A DNA stretch of 64,000 nucleotides, taken from NCBI RefSeq assembly GCF_022846435.1, contig NZ_AP025627.1, positions 2,762,001-2,826,000 on the forward strand, given 5' to 3'. The notes under the pieces are model-generated. The model searched no databases. It was not told the origin of the DNA and saw only the letters and a program-made list of their open reading frames with translations. Made by a program: the position numbers and the translations under genes. Shown piece by piece: positions 21,020 to 30,021 of this stretch (position 1 is the stretch's first letter; each line of letters begins with the position of its first letter). This stretch comes from Parageobacillus sp. KH3-4 (GTDB lineage: Bacteria; Bacillota; Bacilli; Bacillales; Anoxybacillaceae).

Positions 21020-21022
21020 TAA

Positions 21023-21265
21023 TTAGCGCACTTTTTCTTCAACTTTTCGGCAAATTTCTTCCGCCGTTAGACCGCTCGCTTCGATCACAGAACAAGAGGC
21101 AGCCGCATTTTGAATGCCCATGACATTCACGTCTTGGCCGGTAATTACGCAACAGTCACAGCCTTTGGCGTCATTTTCCCCGCGAAGCGGTATGACTTCA
21201 TGCCCTCTTGCTTTTAACGCTTCTTGCACGTTTGTTAACGAATGTTCGACGCCGATTCTCGCCAT
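21023..21265 (-). CDS. ykuS: UPF0180 family protein YkuS
   Basis: 80 residues, starting [17 protein letters not shown]. The [15 protein letters not shown] stretch is the UPF0180 signature. Function unknown. The ATG follows GAGGAGGTG at good spacing. It lies downstream of dapL as ykuS does in B. subtilis. Confidence 0.88.
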   Translation of the reverse strand: MARIGVEHSLTNVQEALKARGHEVIPLRGENDAKGCDCCVITGQDVNVMGIQNAAASCSVIEASGLTAEEICRKVEEKVR

Positions 21266-21326
21266 AGCAATCCACCTCCTCATACACATAATGTGCCTTA
21301 AGGAAGGCGGAACTATACAAATTTCA

Positions 21327-22460
21327 TTATTCATTGTTTCCTTTCCACGTAATGTACGATGTCAAAAACGCAATCGCTTGATCAATCGCCGCTTCGTTTG
21401 GCGCTAATTTCGCATGATGCAAACCGTAAGGAGAATCGACGCCAAGCCAAAACATAAACCCCGGAATTTCTGCAAGCATATAGCCAAAGTCTTCCCCTGT
21501 CATCGCTTCTTTGCAGCGAACGAAGCGAATTTCCGGATAGTCTTCGGCAAACTTGATAAATTCCGCCGTCAATCCCGGATCGTTGTAAACCTGATGATAC
21601 ATGGAGCCATAGTCAATTTCCGCTTCGCATTGATATGCGATCTTTATTCCGTTCACCAGCGCTTCAATCCGCTCTTTCACTTTTTTCATTGAATCAACCG
21701 ACAATGTGCGGATCGTCCCTTCCAAACGTGCACATTCTGCGATCACATTTTGCACGGTGCCGCCAGAAATTTTTCCAATGGTAATAACAGCGCTGTCAAG
21801 CGGATCGACATTGCGCGCAACGATAGACTGAAGCTGCGTAACAAGCGAGCAGGCGGCAACAACCATATCGTTCGCCAAGTGTGGAAACGCCGCGTGTCCG
21901 CCTTTTCCTTTTAAGTCAATAAACAATTCTGACGTATTCGCAAACAGCAAGCCTTCTTTCGTCGCAATCGTGCCGACTGGGTATTCCGGGGCAATATGTA
22001 AAGCGATAATCATATCAGGTTTCCAAACTTGCATTATCTCACTTTCTAACATTGGCTTTGCTCCGCCCGGCCCTTCCTCTGCCGGCTGGAAAATAAATAA
22101 TAAGTCATCCTTGATCGGATGCTCGGCAAAATGCGCAAGCAACCCAAGCGCGATGCTCATATGCACATCGTGCCCGCATGCATGCATGTTTCCTTCATGC
22201 TCCGAGCGGTACGGCAATCCGGTTTCCTCCTTAATCGGCAAACCGTCGATATCGGTACGATAGCCAATCATTTTTCGCGGATCTGTTCCGTTTACTTTCA
22301 CAAAAATTCCTGTTTTCCACGTCTTTATTTCCAGCCGTTCTTGCGGCAACGTGTGAATATAGCGCAATAAATACCGCTGCGTTTTAAATTCTTGAAAGCC
22401 TAGTTCAGGAATTTTGTGCAAATCACGGCGAATCGCAACAAACGGGCTAATTGATGACAT
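21327..22460 (-). CDS. dapL: N-acetyldiaminopimelate deacetylase
   Basis: 377 residues. An M20-type peptidase with the metal site CGHDVH, EEGPGG and the dimerisation domain in the middle. It removes acetate from N-acetyl-LL-diaminopimelate, the last step of the acetylase branch of lysine and cell-wall precursor synthesis (YkuR in B. subtilis). It directly follows dapH, and the aminotransferase of the same branch, patA, is 9 kb away. The ATG of MSSISPF follows GGAGGAG. Confidence 0.92.
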   Translation of the reverse strand: MSSISPFVAIRRDLHKIPELGFQEFKTQRYLLRYIHTLPQERLEIKTWKTGIFVKVNGTDPRKMIGYRTDIDGLPIKEETGLPYRSEHEGNMHACGHDVHMSIALGLLAHFAEHPIKDDLLFIFQPAEEGPGGAKPMLESEIMQVWKPDMIIALHIAPEYPVGTIATKEGLLFANTSELFIDLKGKGGHAAFPHLANDMVVAACSLVTQLQSIVARNVDPLDSAVITIGKISGGTVQNVIAECARLEGTIRTLSVDSMKKVKERIEALVNGIKIAYQCEAEIDYGSMYHQVYNDPGLTAEFIKFAEDYPEIRFVRCKEAMTGEDFGYMLAEIPGFMFWLGVDSPYGLHHAKLAPNEAAIDQAIAFLTSYITWKGNNE

Positions 22461-22479
22461 ATGAATCTCCTCCATGGAA

Positions 22480-22512
22480 AAAAGAGCTGCCCAAGCGAAT
22501 GGACAGCTTTTG
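22480..22512 (-). other. Intercistronic stem-loop between dapH and dapL
   Basis: The minus strand forms AAAGCTG-CC / GG-CAGCTC with an eight-base loop, followed by TTTTTT. It could act as a partial terminator that lowers dapL expression. Confidence 0.55.
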
Positions 22513-22519
22513 CTCTTTC

Positions 22520-23230
22520 TTATAATTGACGGAGCTCTTGTTTAATCTCCGTTTTTGCCTTTGTTTTTTCATCAATTTTTTTAATGACACGCGCCGGAAC
22601 ACCGGCAACAACCGTATACGGCGGCACATCTTCCACTACAACAGCGCCTGCCGCAACAACGGCGCCTTTGCCGACGGTAACTCCCTCTAAAATAACGGCG
22701 TTTGCTCCAATGACAACGTCATCTTCGACAACCACCGGTTTCGCAGAAGGCGGTTCGATGACTCCAGCTAAAACAGCGCCTGCACCAACGTGGCAATTTT
22801 TTCCGACCGTCGCGCGCCCGCCGAGCACTGCGTTCATGTCAATCATCGTTCCTTCGCCAACAACGGCGCCAATGTTGATGACCGCTCCCATCATAATGAC
22901 CGCATTATCGCCAATTTCCACTTGGTCACGAATGATCGCACCCGGCTCAATGCGCGCTTTTACCCCTTTTAAATCAAGAAGAGGAAGCGCGGAATTGCGT
23001 CGGTCATTTTCAATCACATAATCTTCAATCTTGTCTTTATTTGCTTCTAACGCTGCTTGAATTTCTTGCCATTCCCCAAAAACGACGCCAGCATTTCCAG
23101 CGATAAACGTTTTAGCGTTTTCTCCAAAATCGATCCCCTCGAGATTTCCTTTTATGTATACTTTAACAGGAGTCTTTTTCTTACTATTTTGAATAAAAGC
23201 GATAATTTCATTTGCGTCCATCATTTTCAT
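22520..23230 (-). CDS. dapH: Tetrahydrodipicolinate N-acetyltransferase
   Basis: 236 residues, same as B. subtilis DapH (YkuQ). An N-terminal DapH-specific domain is followed by hexapeptide repeats forming a left-handed beta helix ([18 protein letters not shown] and the next turns). It acetylates tetrahydrodipicolinate with acetyl-CoA, the first step of the acetylase route. The ATG giving MKMMDANEI is chosen by family; a TTG two codons earlier lies slightly closer to GGAGG. Confidence 0.95.
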   Translation of the reverse strand: MKMMDANEIIAFIQNSKKKTPVKVYIKGNLEGIDFGENAKTFIAGNAGVVFGEWQEIQAALEANKDKIEDYVIENDRRNSALPLLDLKGVKARIEPGAIIRDQVEIGDNAVIMMGAVINIGAVVGEGTMIDMNAVLGGRATVGKNCHVGAGAVLAGVIEPPSAKPVVVEDDVVIGANAVILEGVTVGKGAVVAAGAVVVEDVPPYTVVAGVPARVIKKIDEKTKAKTEIKQELRQL

Positions 23231-23251
23231 GTCCAAACATCCTCCCTTTCT

Positions 23252-23284
23252 TCTCTGTTCTTTTTTACTTTAGCAGAACAGAGA
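23252..23284 (-). promoter_or_regulatory. 10-bp inverted repeat in the dapH promoter/leader
   Basis: TCTCTGTTCT (23252-23261) and AGAACAGAGA (23275-23284) are exact inverted copies 13 bases apart. On the minus strand they surround a possible -10 box TAAAGT, with TTGTCA 18 bases further upstream. It may be an operator or an RNA hairpin just before the dapH ribosome site. Confidence 0.45.
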
Positions 23285-23311
23285 TAACAGTGACAAGCAC
23301 TATTTTCTTAT

Positions 23312-23770
23312 TTACGAAACGTGGTTGCGATATTTCCATAAACGCAGCTGTTTGTTTACACGTTTTAAAAATTCCCGCCTCGTAAAAATTCCTTCAAAAT
23401 AGCCATCGTTATTTTCAACGCAAACAAATGGATGATTCACGATAAGCTCAATCCCTTTCAACACATCATCATCCAATAAAAGGCGCGGAATATCTTTATT
23501 CATCACTTCTTCCACTTTCATCGTTTCTAATCGTTCAAATTCGATGCGTTCCAATCCTAAAATCGCATCCATAATCATCGTCATGCTAATTAATCCATGA
23601 AGTTTATACGAAGTATCCAATACAGGAATAGCGGAATATCCCGTTTTCGTTAACACTAATAACGCATGGTCTAAATAGTTGCCGAGTTGAACATGCGCGA
23701 CTTTATCAGAAGGAATCAGAAATTGTGCGACAGTCATATGTACAAACTCATTGTTTTCAAAACTTGTCAT
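23312..23770 (-). CDS. darB: c-di-AMP-binding CBS protein DarB/CbpB
   Basis: 152 residues formed by a CBS-domain pair (about 15-70 and 85-140). The DKVAHVQLGN, ALLVLTKTGYSAIPVLD and GLERIEFERL stretches match B. subtilis YkuL, now known as DarB or CbpB. Free DarB activates the (p)ppGpp synthetase Rel and pyruvate carboxylase; c-di-AMP blocks this. It thus ties potassium status to the stringent response. Start chosen at MTSFENN, eight bases after GGCGG. Confidence 0.9.
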   Translation of the reverse strand: MTSFENNEFVHMTVAQFLIPSDKVAHVQLGNYLDHALLVLTKTGYSAIPVLDTSYKLHGLISMTMIMDAILGLERIEFERLETMKVEEVMNKDIPRLLLDDDVLKGIELIVNHPFVCVENNDGYFEGIFTRREFLKRVNKQLRLWKYRNHVS

Positions 23771-23849
23771 CCCCATTTTCCGCCTTTCTCTTTTCAGCGT
23801 TTTTCTTTTTTCAGTTTATCATATTTTTATTGTTTTCTTATAAAAAAAT

Positions 23850-23874
23850 CACTATCGCTTATTTTCAGCGATAG
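23850..23874 (-). terminator. abbA-region terminator (upstream side of abbA belongs to darB)
   Basis: CTATCGCT / AGCGATAG stem followed on the minus strand by GTGATTTTTTT. It lies just behind the abbA stop codon. Confidence 0.8.
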
Positions 23875-23888
23875 CACTATGTAAAAAA

Positions 23889-24083
23889 TTACATGTTTTG
23901 AAGAAGCCGATCGTATAAATGTAAAAGCTGCTGATATCGTTTTTCGTCCACTTGCTTCTCGCCGTTTTCTATATCAGCGAGCTCACAACTAACAAGCTCC
24001 AATGCATATTGTTGCGCAAACAAAATATCAAGAAGCAATATTTGCTCTTCATGCGATAACATTTCAAGCAATTGTTTCCCCAT
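23889..24083 (-). CDS. abbA: AbbA-like antirepressor of AbrB
   Basis: 64 residues. The EEQILLLDILFAQQYALE and ELADIENGEKQVD stretches align with B. subtilis AbbA, a small helical protein that binds the transition-state repressor AbrB and keeps it off DNA. B. subtilis also has abbA next to ykuL (darB). A strong ribosome site AAAGGAGG precedes the ATG. In B. subtilis its transcription depends on Spo0A; I did not identify a 0A box here. Confidence 0.8.
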   Translation of the reverse strand: MGKQLLEMLSHEEQILLLDILFAQQYALELVSCELADIENGEKQVDEKRYQQLLHLYDRLLQNM

Positions 24084-24203
24084 ATTTCATTCCTCCTTTA
24101 GAAACAATATATTCAGCGGAAATGTAAAAAAGTCTACTCGAACAGCGAATGCTTCCCCCTTCGCTCGTCCAACGCGCGTTTTTCTCGCTAATGCATAAAA
24201 AAA

Positions 24204-24226
24204 GAGCACTCCCAAAAGGGCTGCTC
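24204..24226 (-). terminator. Terminator of the 77-aa membrane protein gene
   Basis: GAGCA-CC / GG-TGCTC stem with a four-base loop, followed on the minus strand by seven T residues. Confidence 0.8.
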
Positions 24227-24237
24227 ATATTGCCTTA

Positions 24238-24471
24238 TCAATAATAACGTAATGCTAAATAAAAAATTACAATCACAGCTAATAAGCCGGCCAAAACATA
24301 CGCCAAGAAAACCGGGTTGCGCAAATAGGCATGTTCTTGCACTTTCTCGGGGAGCGGAGCGTCTAATTCCCCCTGCCATTTTTGCTGCCGGCCAAGACGG
24401 TACGTGTACACGCCTCCAACCACCACAATAAAAACGGCAATGATCGATAATACAAACGTCAACTGTGCCAT
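24238..24471 (-). CDS. Small two-TM membrane protein, 77 aa
   Basis: Not recognised. Two hydrophobic segments (about 5-23 and 52-73) are separated by a polar loop of about 28 residues with RLGRQQKWQGELDAPLPEK. The ATG follows GAGGTG. It lies 50 bases downstream of ykuI and upstream of abbA, and has its own terminator. A role in c-di-GMP signalling with ykuI is possible only by proximity. Confidence 0.6.
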   Translation of the reverse strand: MAQLTFVLSIIAVFIVVVGGVYTYRLGRQQKWQGELDAPLPEKVQEHAYLRNPVFLAYVLAGLLAVIVIFYLALRYY

Positions 24472-24523
24472 TGTTTCTTCACCTCATGCTTACTTTGCCA
24501 CGAGGAAAAGAATTTATGCAGTT

Positions 24524-25741
24524 TTAGTAATGAGCATCGTGTTCAAATAAATAACTATACGATAGATCGATGAATAAATAGTGGTGGTCATCAATCGGGT
24601 ACGAATACGTCCGAATCGTTTCCCCTGTTTCAATATCTGTGTATAAATCGGAAAGAATTCCGCGTTTGCGTGAGCGCATCCGGATAATATTTTCTAAAAA
24701 GTACGGCCGCCAGCTCCAATTTTTCATATAATATTGCGGCTGAAGTTCCCATTGATTATCTTGTTTGAAGATGTTGGCCGACTGTTGAAATCCGTCTTCG
24801 TCGCAAACATAAATGCGGAAACAAACGTCATTCAACTCATTCGCTAAAAGCGAGATCAGTTCGTTAAAATCAGAGACTTTTTTATATTTTGCTAAAAGCG
24901 CAGTCAGCCGTTGCTGAAACTGTTCAGAAATGCGATAGAGCGTTTCTAGTTTTTTCTTTTCTTGCTGAATAAAATGGTGGCATTCTTGGCGCAGAAGCTC
25001 TTTCAACATATCGCGCGGCACCAGCTCGGCAGACGGTTTCGCCAAATAGTACCCTTGGTAATAACGCCCCCCATTGCGCCATGCGTATTGCAATTGAAAC
25101 GATGCTTCAATATCTTTGTATAAAAGCGTTGCTCCGATTTTACGGGCGAGCAGGGAAAGGGAATAAATCACATCTTGGTACGCTTGATTGACGGAAGTTT
25201 TCCGCAATTGACGCAAATCAATTTTCAAAACGTCAGGTGACAATAACCCGATTCTCTCCAAATTGCTGCTATGTTCTCCTATATTATCCACCGCAATTTT
25301 AATTCCGTATGTGCGAATATATGTTAACAAGTGGCTTAATTGATTCAAATCCCCTTTAAAATGATGTTCATTGATCTCTAACACAACGCGCTCCAGCGAC
25401 AATCCGCGCGCTTCATACTGAAGAAGCAGCTGCAAAAACGACTCGGCACGGTCAAGCATCAATAAGTTCGCATCACGATTTAAAAAAATAAGCGGCGTAT
25501 AATCGTCGAGGGAAAGAAAATAATCAAGCGCTTTCTTTGTCACTACTTCGTCCACTTCTAAACGAAACTCTTCCGGTATTGTTTCGTCATGAAAAAACGG
25601 ACCTAGGCTTACCACTCCCGTTTCTGATTCGTATCTTCCCAGCACTTCATATCCAACCACACAATGTTCATCAGCGCTAAAAATCGCTTGATAGTACGGA
25701 AAAACTTTTTGTAGATTCGCCATTACGTCTAATGCATCCAT
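24524..25741 (-). CDS. ykuI: EAL-domain c-di-GMP binding protein YkuI
   Basis: 405 residues. An N-terminal EAL domain (about 20-255) with EVLGRYE in place of EAL, NRDANLL, EINEH and DNIGEHSSN in place of DDFG, then a linker helix and a C-terminal PAS-like YkuI_C domain ending in IRTYSYPIDDHHYLFID. B. subtilis YkuI binds c-di-GMP but showed no phosphodiesterase activity. Here the glutamate usual in the EGVE motif is lysine (LLYKDIEAS), which would further weaken catalysis. Start at the ATG behind GAGGTG. Confidence 0.9.
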   Translation of the reverse strand: MDALDVMANLQKVFPYYQAIFSADEHCVVGYEVLGRYESETGVVSLGPFFHDETIPEEFRLEVDEVVTKKALDYFLSLDDYTPLIFLNRDANLLMLDRAESFLQLLLQYEARGLSLERVVLEINEHHFKGDLNQLSHLLTYIRTYGIKIAVDNIGEHSSNLERIGLLSPDVLKIDLRQLRKTSVNQAYQDVIYSLSLLARKIGATLLYKDIEASFQLQYAWRNGGRYYQGYYLAKPSAELVPRDMLKELLRQECHHFIQQEKKKLETLYRISEQFQQRLTALLAKYKKVSDFNELISLLANELNDVCFRIYVCDEDGFQQSANIFKQDNQWELQPQYYMKNWSWRPYFLENIIRMRSRKRGILSDLYTDIETGETIRTYSYPIDDHHYLFIDLSYSYLFEHDAHY

Positions 25742-26326
25742 CTTGCTCACCTCTTTTAACGCCACGCCATCTTTGCCAAGTTACGAATAATGCCTAATTG
25801 ATTAAAATTTAAACCTATTAAAATCTTATATTAAACATTATTCTTCGTGAAGATGCATTTAGCTTCACATGGGCTCGTACACCCCATCCGTTCAATCATT
25901 TGGAGATGCTTACTTAATCATTTGATAAGTTTCATTTACATCCTTCATTTTACTATTTCTTCGTTGCCTTGAAACAAACCTCTTTTAATTCTTCCATGCC
26001 TGTTTTTGTTTCAACATTCTATTTAATAATTATATCGAAGGTCAAGTTCCCATTCACTTTCAGTCCAGTAAACGGTATCACCGTTATATCATTTTCAGGA
26101 CTCCATCGACACGAAAAAAATGAGGGAGCCACTCATGATAAAGTTTGCTAACGGCGAAACGTATCCATAACGAGTTTGAGAGAAAGGCGCACGATATGGA
26201 AAGCGGCTTCCTAATGCTAGGAAACCGCTTGTAGCGCATCCACCTTTCGATCATCGGCGTTTTCGCTTTTTATTGCCATTCCTACTTCTTTCAGATGATA
26301 AGTACCTGCGCGGACGAAGCGCGCTT
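25742..26326. other. Intergenic region with a decayed coding remnant
   Basis: 585 bases without an intact gene. On the minus strand one frame at about 26031-26103 reads PENDITVIPFTGLKVNGNL and then FDIIIK before a stop; the same frame continues as METKTG-like sequence ending KEVCFKATKK at about 25968. A neighbouring frame reads KLYHEWLPHFFRVDGV just upstream. This looks like a gene broken by stops and a frame change. The family is uncertain (an effector-binding domain is one guess). Confidence 0.35.
26201..26230 (-). terminator. Hairpin downstream of fadH
   Basis: AAGCGG-TTCCTA / TAGGAA-CCGCTT, 13 pairs including one wobble on the minus strand, loop of four. Only three T residues follow, so termination strength is uncertain. 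Confidence 0.5.
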
Positions 26327-27091
26327 TCAAAACGGGTATTGGTTAAGCCACTGCCCACCGTCCATTGTGATGCATTCCCCATTGATGTAAGCAGCATCAT
26401 CAGAAAGAAGAAACGCGGCAAGCGCGGCAATTTCTTCCGGTGTGCCGAGACGCCCTAGCGGAACGCTTTCCATTGTCCGTCTTTCTGCTTCTTCCGATTC
26501 CCAAAGCCGTTCCGCTCCTCCTGTCCGCTCAATTGGCCCAGGTGCAATCGCATTGACGCGAAATCCATATTTCCGTCCCCATTCTACCGCAAGCGTCCTT
26601 GTCATCGCCAACACGCCTGCTTTCGCACATGCGGAATGAATGACACCTGCGCCAGCATTCCAAGCATACGTGGCAACCATGTTGATGATGGAACCTTTTT
26701 GGCCGTTTTTAATCCAATAATTTCCGACCTCGCGGCTGCAATAAAACGTACCATTTAATACGATATTAATGACGCTGTTCCAGCCATTGATCGATAGCTT
26801 CTCAGCAGGGCAAATAAAATTGCCGGCAGCATTATTAATGAGAGCGTCAATTTTCCCAAATTCCGCATCTGTTCGCTTTACCATTTCGGCAACTAATTCA
26901 GGGGCGCGCACATCCATTTGAATCGGAAGAACTTTCCCGTTTGGAGATTCAATTTCTTTTTTCGCTTCTTCGAGCGCTTCGCGCCGTCTCCCTGTAATAA
27001 CGACATTCGCTCCTTCGGATACAAACCGTTTTGCCATATATTTTCCCATCCCGCTCGAACCGCCAGTAATAATGATTACTTTTCCATTCAT
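26327..27091 (-). CDS. fadH: 2,4-dienoyl-CoA reductase (YkuF/FadH)
   Basis: 254 residues. An SDR with [11 protein letters not shown] (nucleotide loop), [16 protein letters not shown], and [17 protein letters not shown], which are the strings of B. subtilis FadH. It reduces the 2,4-dienoyl-CoA formed when unsaturated fatty acids are degraded, using NADPH. The usual SDR tyrosine is absent at the YxxxK position (HSACAKAGV), as expected for dienoyl-CoA reductases. The ATG follows an AGGAGG-type site. Divergent from ykuE. Confidence 0.92.
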   Translation of the reverse strand: MNGKVIIITGGSSGMGKYMAKRFVSEGANVVITGRRREALEEAKKEIESPNGKVLPIQMDVRAPELVAEMVKRTDAEFGKIDALINNAAGNFICPAEKLSINGWNSVINIVLNGTFYCSREVGNYWIKNGQKGSIINMVATYAWNAGAGVIHSACAKAGVLAMTRTLAVEWGRKYGFRVNAIAPGPIERTGGAERLWESEEAERRTMESVPLGRLGTPEEIAALAAFLLSDDAAYINGECITMDGGQWLNQYPF

Positions 27092-27235
27092 GTTTCTCCT
27101 CCTTTGCCAAACGACTGATTACTCATTCATTTTCATCATACTATAAAATGACCGAATTTTCGAACATTATCACTCCCCTATTGTCCTTTGTTTCTTTTTT
27201 CCATTATAATAAAACTAATTGTGAAAGGACGGCAT

Positions 27236-28111
27236 ATGATGGAACGATTAGAAATAACGAAGATGAATCGGCGAACATTTTTAAAAAAATTGCTGGGCAC
27301 CGGTGTCGGCGGAATGCTGGCGGCATTATTAAGCTATTATTACGCCCGCTTTATTGAACCTGGACAATTAACCATTACTCACCATATCATTTCTCATCCG
27401 CTTATTCCGAAAGAATTTACAGGAATCAAACTTTTGCAATTTAGCGACGTTCATTTAGGCCACTATTACGGATTAGACCGCTTTCGCCACATAATCAAAA
27501 AAATAAACGAATTGCAGCCAGATATTGTGCTGTTTACGGGGGATTTATTGGATAAGCCAAACAAATATCCGCACATTGATGCAGTTGCCCGAGAGCTTTC
27601 TCGCATTCGCGCTCCGCTTGGAAAATTCAGCATTTACGGAAATCACGATCACGGCGGATATGGAACAGACATATATCGTTATATTATGGAGAAGGCCGAA
27701 TTTCGGATGCTTGTCAATGAACATGCCCTTATTCGGAAGGAGCGAAGCTTTATTGCAATTGCCGGTGCGGATGATATGATGCTCGGCAAACCGAATTTTT
27801 CTGAGATGATAAAATCGATCCCTGATTCGACCTATACGATCGTGCTGTTACATGAACCAGATGGCGCCATGCAAACGAGCCGTTATCCCGCTCACCTGCA
27901 GTTATCGGGACATAGCCATGGCGGGCAAGTCCAGCTTCCTTTCATCGGTCCGCTCATTACTCCTCCGCTTTCTGAAAGATATTATGAAGGGTTTTATCAA
28001 ATTAGCCATTTAACGTTATATGTTAACCGCGGCCTTGGCACGACAAGGATACCGCTTCGATTTCTTTCGCCGCCAGAACTTACTGTCTTTACATTGCAAC
28101 ATCAAGCATAA
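27236..28111 (+). CDS. ykuE: Tat-exported metallophosphoesterase YkuE
   Basis: 291 residues. A twin-arginine signal NRRTFLKKLL near residue 10 precedes a hydrophobic stretch. The calcineurin-like metal ligands are visible: DVHLGH, GDLLDK, GNHDHGG and SGHSHGGQ. In B. subtilis YkuE is exported by the TatAyCy translocase and stays cell-wall associated. The natural substrate is unknown. The ATG has AAGGAC five bases upstream. Confidence 0.92.
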   Translation: MMERLEITKMNRRTFLKKLLGTGVGGMLAALLSYYYARFIEPGQLTITHHIISHPLIPKEFTGIKLLQFSDVHLGHYYGLDRFRHIIKKINELQPDIVLFTGDLLDKPNKYPHIDAVARELSRIRAPLGKFSIYGNHDHGGYGTDIYRYIMEKAEFRMLVNEHALIRKERSFIAIAGADDMMLGKPNFSEMIKSIPDSTYTIVLLHEPDGAMQTSRYPAHLQLSGHSHGGQVQLPFIGPLITPPLSERYYEGFYQISHLTLYVNRGLGTTRIPLRFLSPPELTVFTLQHQA

Positions 28112-28269
28112 GAATATGAAGCAAAACCGTTAAAAAACGGCCGCTTCTTTGCCTGCCGCCGCATATCGCCAAAAGATAAAACAAACGAAAGAAAGCGGTT
28201 TTGCAAACAAATGTTCATTTTGTATAATAAAAACTAAAATTAGATAAGCTATGAAAAGGAGAAATGCCG

Positions 28270-28704
28270 ATGGAACCGTTAGAACCGACAGTAGATAACT
28301 TAGCCAAAGCGATTTTTACCGTAAACCGCCACGCAAAAACCGCGTTAAACCCATCTTTTCTATATCTTCTTAAGAAAAAAGCCATCGAAAAACTACTGCA
28401 AGAAGGAAAGGCGAAAAAAATCGGCCTGCATTTTTCTCGCAATCCAAAATACAGCCAACAGCAATCGGATGTACTTGTCGCTGTCAGCAATTATTATTTT
28501 CATATTCCTCCAACGAAAGAAGACTTCGCACATCTTCCACACCTTGGAGCGCTTAATGACTCTTACCGCAATCCTGTCGCAAGAATGCCGCTGTCCCAGG
28601 CGAAGGCGCTGTTACAAGCATACACGGGCGTCAAAGAAACGCCGCCAAAACGAAAAAAGCCGTATCAAAAACCTGTGTTTAAGCGGCTTGGAGAAAGCTA
28701 TTAA
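28270..28704 (+). CDS. ykyB: YkyB family protein
   Basis: 144 residues. The VNRHAKTALNPSFLYLLKKK and KIGLHFSRNPKYSQQQSD stretches, and the ending VFKRLGESY, match B. subtilis YkyB. The DNA-binding or RNA-binding look of its basic N-terminal half is only an impression; function unknown. The ATG eight bases behind AAGGAG is chosen over one two codons earlier. Confidence 0.88.
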   Translation: MEPLEPTVDNLAKAIFTVNRHAKTALNPSFLYLLKKKAIEKLLQEGKAKKIGLHFSRNPKYSQQQSDVLVAVSNYYFHIPPTKEDFAHLPHLGALNDSYRNPVARMPLSQAKALLQAYTGVKETPPKRKKPYQKPVFKRLGESY

Positions 28705-28710
28705 TAAAAA

Positions 28711-28736
28711 AAGCGGTTCTATTATTCGAACCGCTT
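28711..28736 (+). terminator. ykyB terminator
   Basis: AAGCGGTTC / GAACCGCTT stem with a loop of about eight bases, A-run before and T-run after; may work in both directions. Confidence 0.88.
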
Positions 28737-28862
28737 TTTTTATTAAAATAGTAAACGAACCGAGTCGTTTGCTTCTTTATGCACCTGTTCGGCTTTTTTT
28801 GGACGCCCACATCCGAATCCGCTTTTCAATATGTATAAACGCAAGTTTTTTTATTCTTCAAT

Positions 28863-29768
28863 CTATAAGATATGCGCATCAATCATGTTGACGAGTTCGC
28901 CAATTTGCGGTTTGCTTACTTGTGCTGTCGCACCGACTTCCTCTCCTTTATGGCGAAGATCGTCGGTAATAAGAGAAGAAAAAATAATGACAGGAAGTTT
29001 CTTTAATCTTTCGTCTTCGCGAATGCGCTTTGTTAAATGATGTCCATCCATTTGCGGCATTTCAATGTCCGTAATAACAAGCTGCACTTCTTCAGCGATG
29101 TCTTTTCCTGCATCAACAATCGATTGCAAATAGCGGAGAGCATCCTCGCCATTTTCGAAAAATTCCACCAATCCGTATCCCGCTTCCGCCAACGTCTCGT
29201 GCAACAATCTTCTTAATAGCGGAGAATCTTCCGCGACGATGATCTTTTTCTGCGAACGTTCGCGATTTTCAAGCTGTTTCGTTTGCTGCGTGTTTATCCC
29301 TAAGTCTGGGTTAATGTCGACGATAATTTTTTCAAAATCCAACAATAAAATCATTTGTCCTTCCAATTTCACGACACCAATAATTTGCGCTTCCAGCCCT
29401 TGGTACATTTGCGACGGCTTTTCAATCTGTTTCCATGAAATTCGATGGATGCGTGTCACATCATGTACATGGAAAACGACTTTTAGTTGATTAAACTCAG
29501 CGACAATAAATTTATCATGTTCAGGATGCTCGGAAGATGGAAAATGAAGCACTTTTGCCAAATCCACAACCGGAAGCACTTCTCCGCGCAGCTCAATAAT
29601 CCCTTCAATATGCGGATGAGAATGCGGAATTTTTGTAATCGGAAGCGGGCGAACAATTTCACGCACTTTCATGACATTGATCGCAAAATGGTTATTCGCA
29701 ATTACAAATTCGACAATTTCCAGTTCGTTCGTACCGCTTTCTAATAAAATCCGTGATTTTTCCGTCAT
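28863..29768 (-). CDS. cheV: Chemotaxis coupling protein CheV
   Basis: 301 residues. A CheW-like domain (about 15-150; VMKVREIVRP, GIIELRGEVLPVVDL) is followed by a response receiver (about 175-298) with the phospho-acceptor in VITDIEMPQMDG. It couples chemoreceptors to CheA and takes part in adaptation. The start at MTEKSRILLESGTNE matches the family; the longer upstream frame does not. An mcpC-type receptor gene lies at 50-52 kb. Confidence 0.93.
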   Translation of the reverse strand: MTEKSRILLESGTNELEIVEFVIANNHFAINVMKVREIVRPLPITKIPHSHPHIEGIIELRGEVLPVVDLAKVLHFPSSEHPEHDKFIVAEFNQLKVVFHVHDVTRIHRISWKQIEKPSQMYQGLEAQIIGVVKLEGQMILLLDFEKIIVDINPDLGINTQQTKQLENRERSQKKIIVAEDSPLLRRLLHETLAEAGYGLVEFFENGEDALRYLQSIVDAGKDIAEEVQLVITDIEMPQMDGHHLTKRIREDERLKKLPVIIFSSLITDDLRHKGEEVGATAQVSKPQIGELVNMIDAHIL

Positions 29769-30021
29769 CGTCAATACGTCCTTCCTGCTTTTTAATAATC
29801 TATATATTATATTTTTATTATATTGTTGAATGCGCAAAGAAGGAATATTTTTTTCGTGTTTATTTTCATAATTGTTTTGCAGCCTGAAAATAGTGACAGA
29901 ATGTTTGGTCGTGGCTGAAACACACCTTATCGGCTTTATGTCGCAGGCCATCCTTGCTGCGAATCGCAGTCATTGTACCAGAGGAACGGGTGGCAACACG
30001 CGCGGTTTGAATAAAAATCCA

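Noticed and set aside
22584-23021. Plus-strand frame of 145 codons antisense to dapH
   Set aside because: Thr/Pro/Ala-rich text mirrors the hexapeptide repeats of dapH on the other strand.
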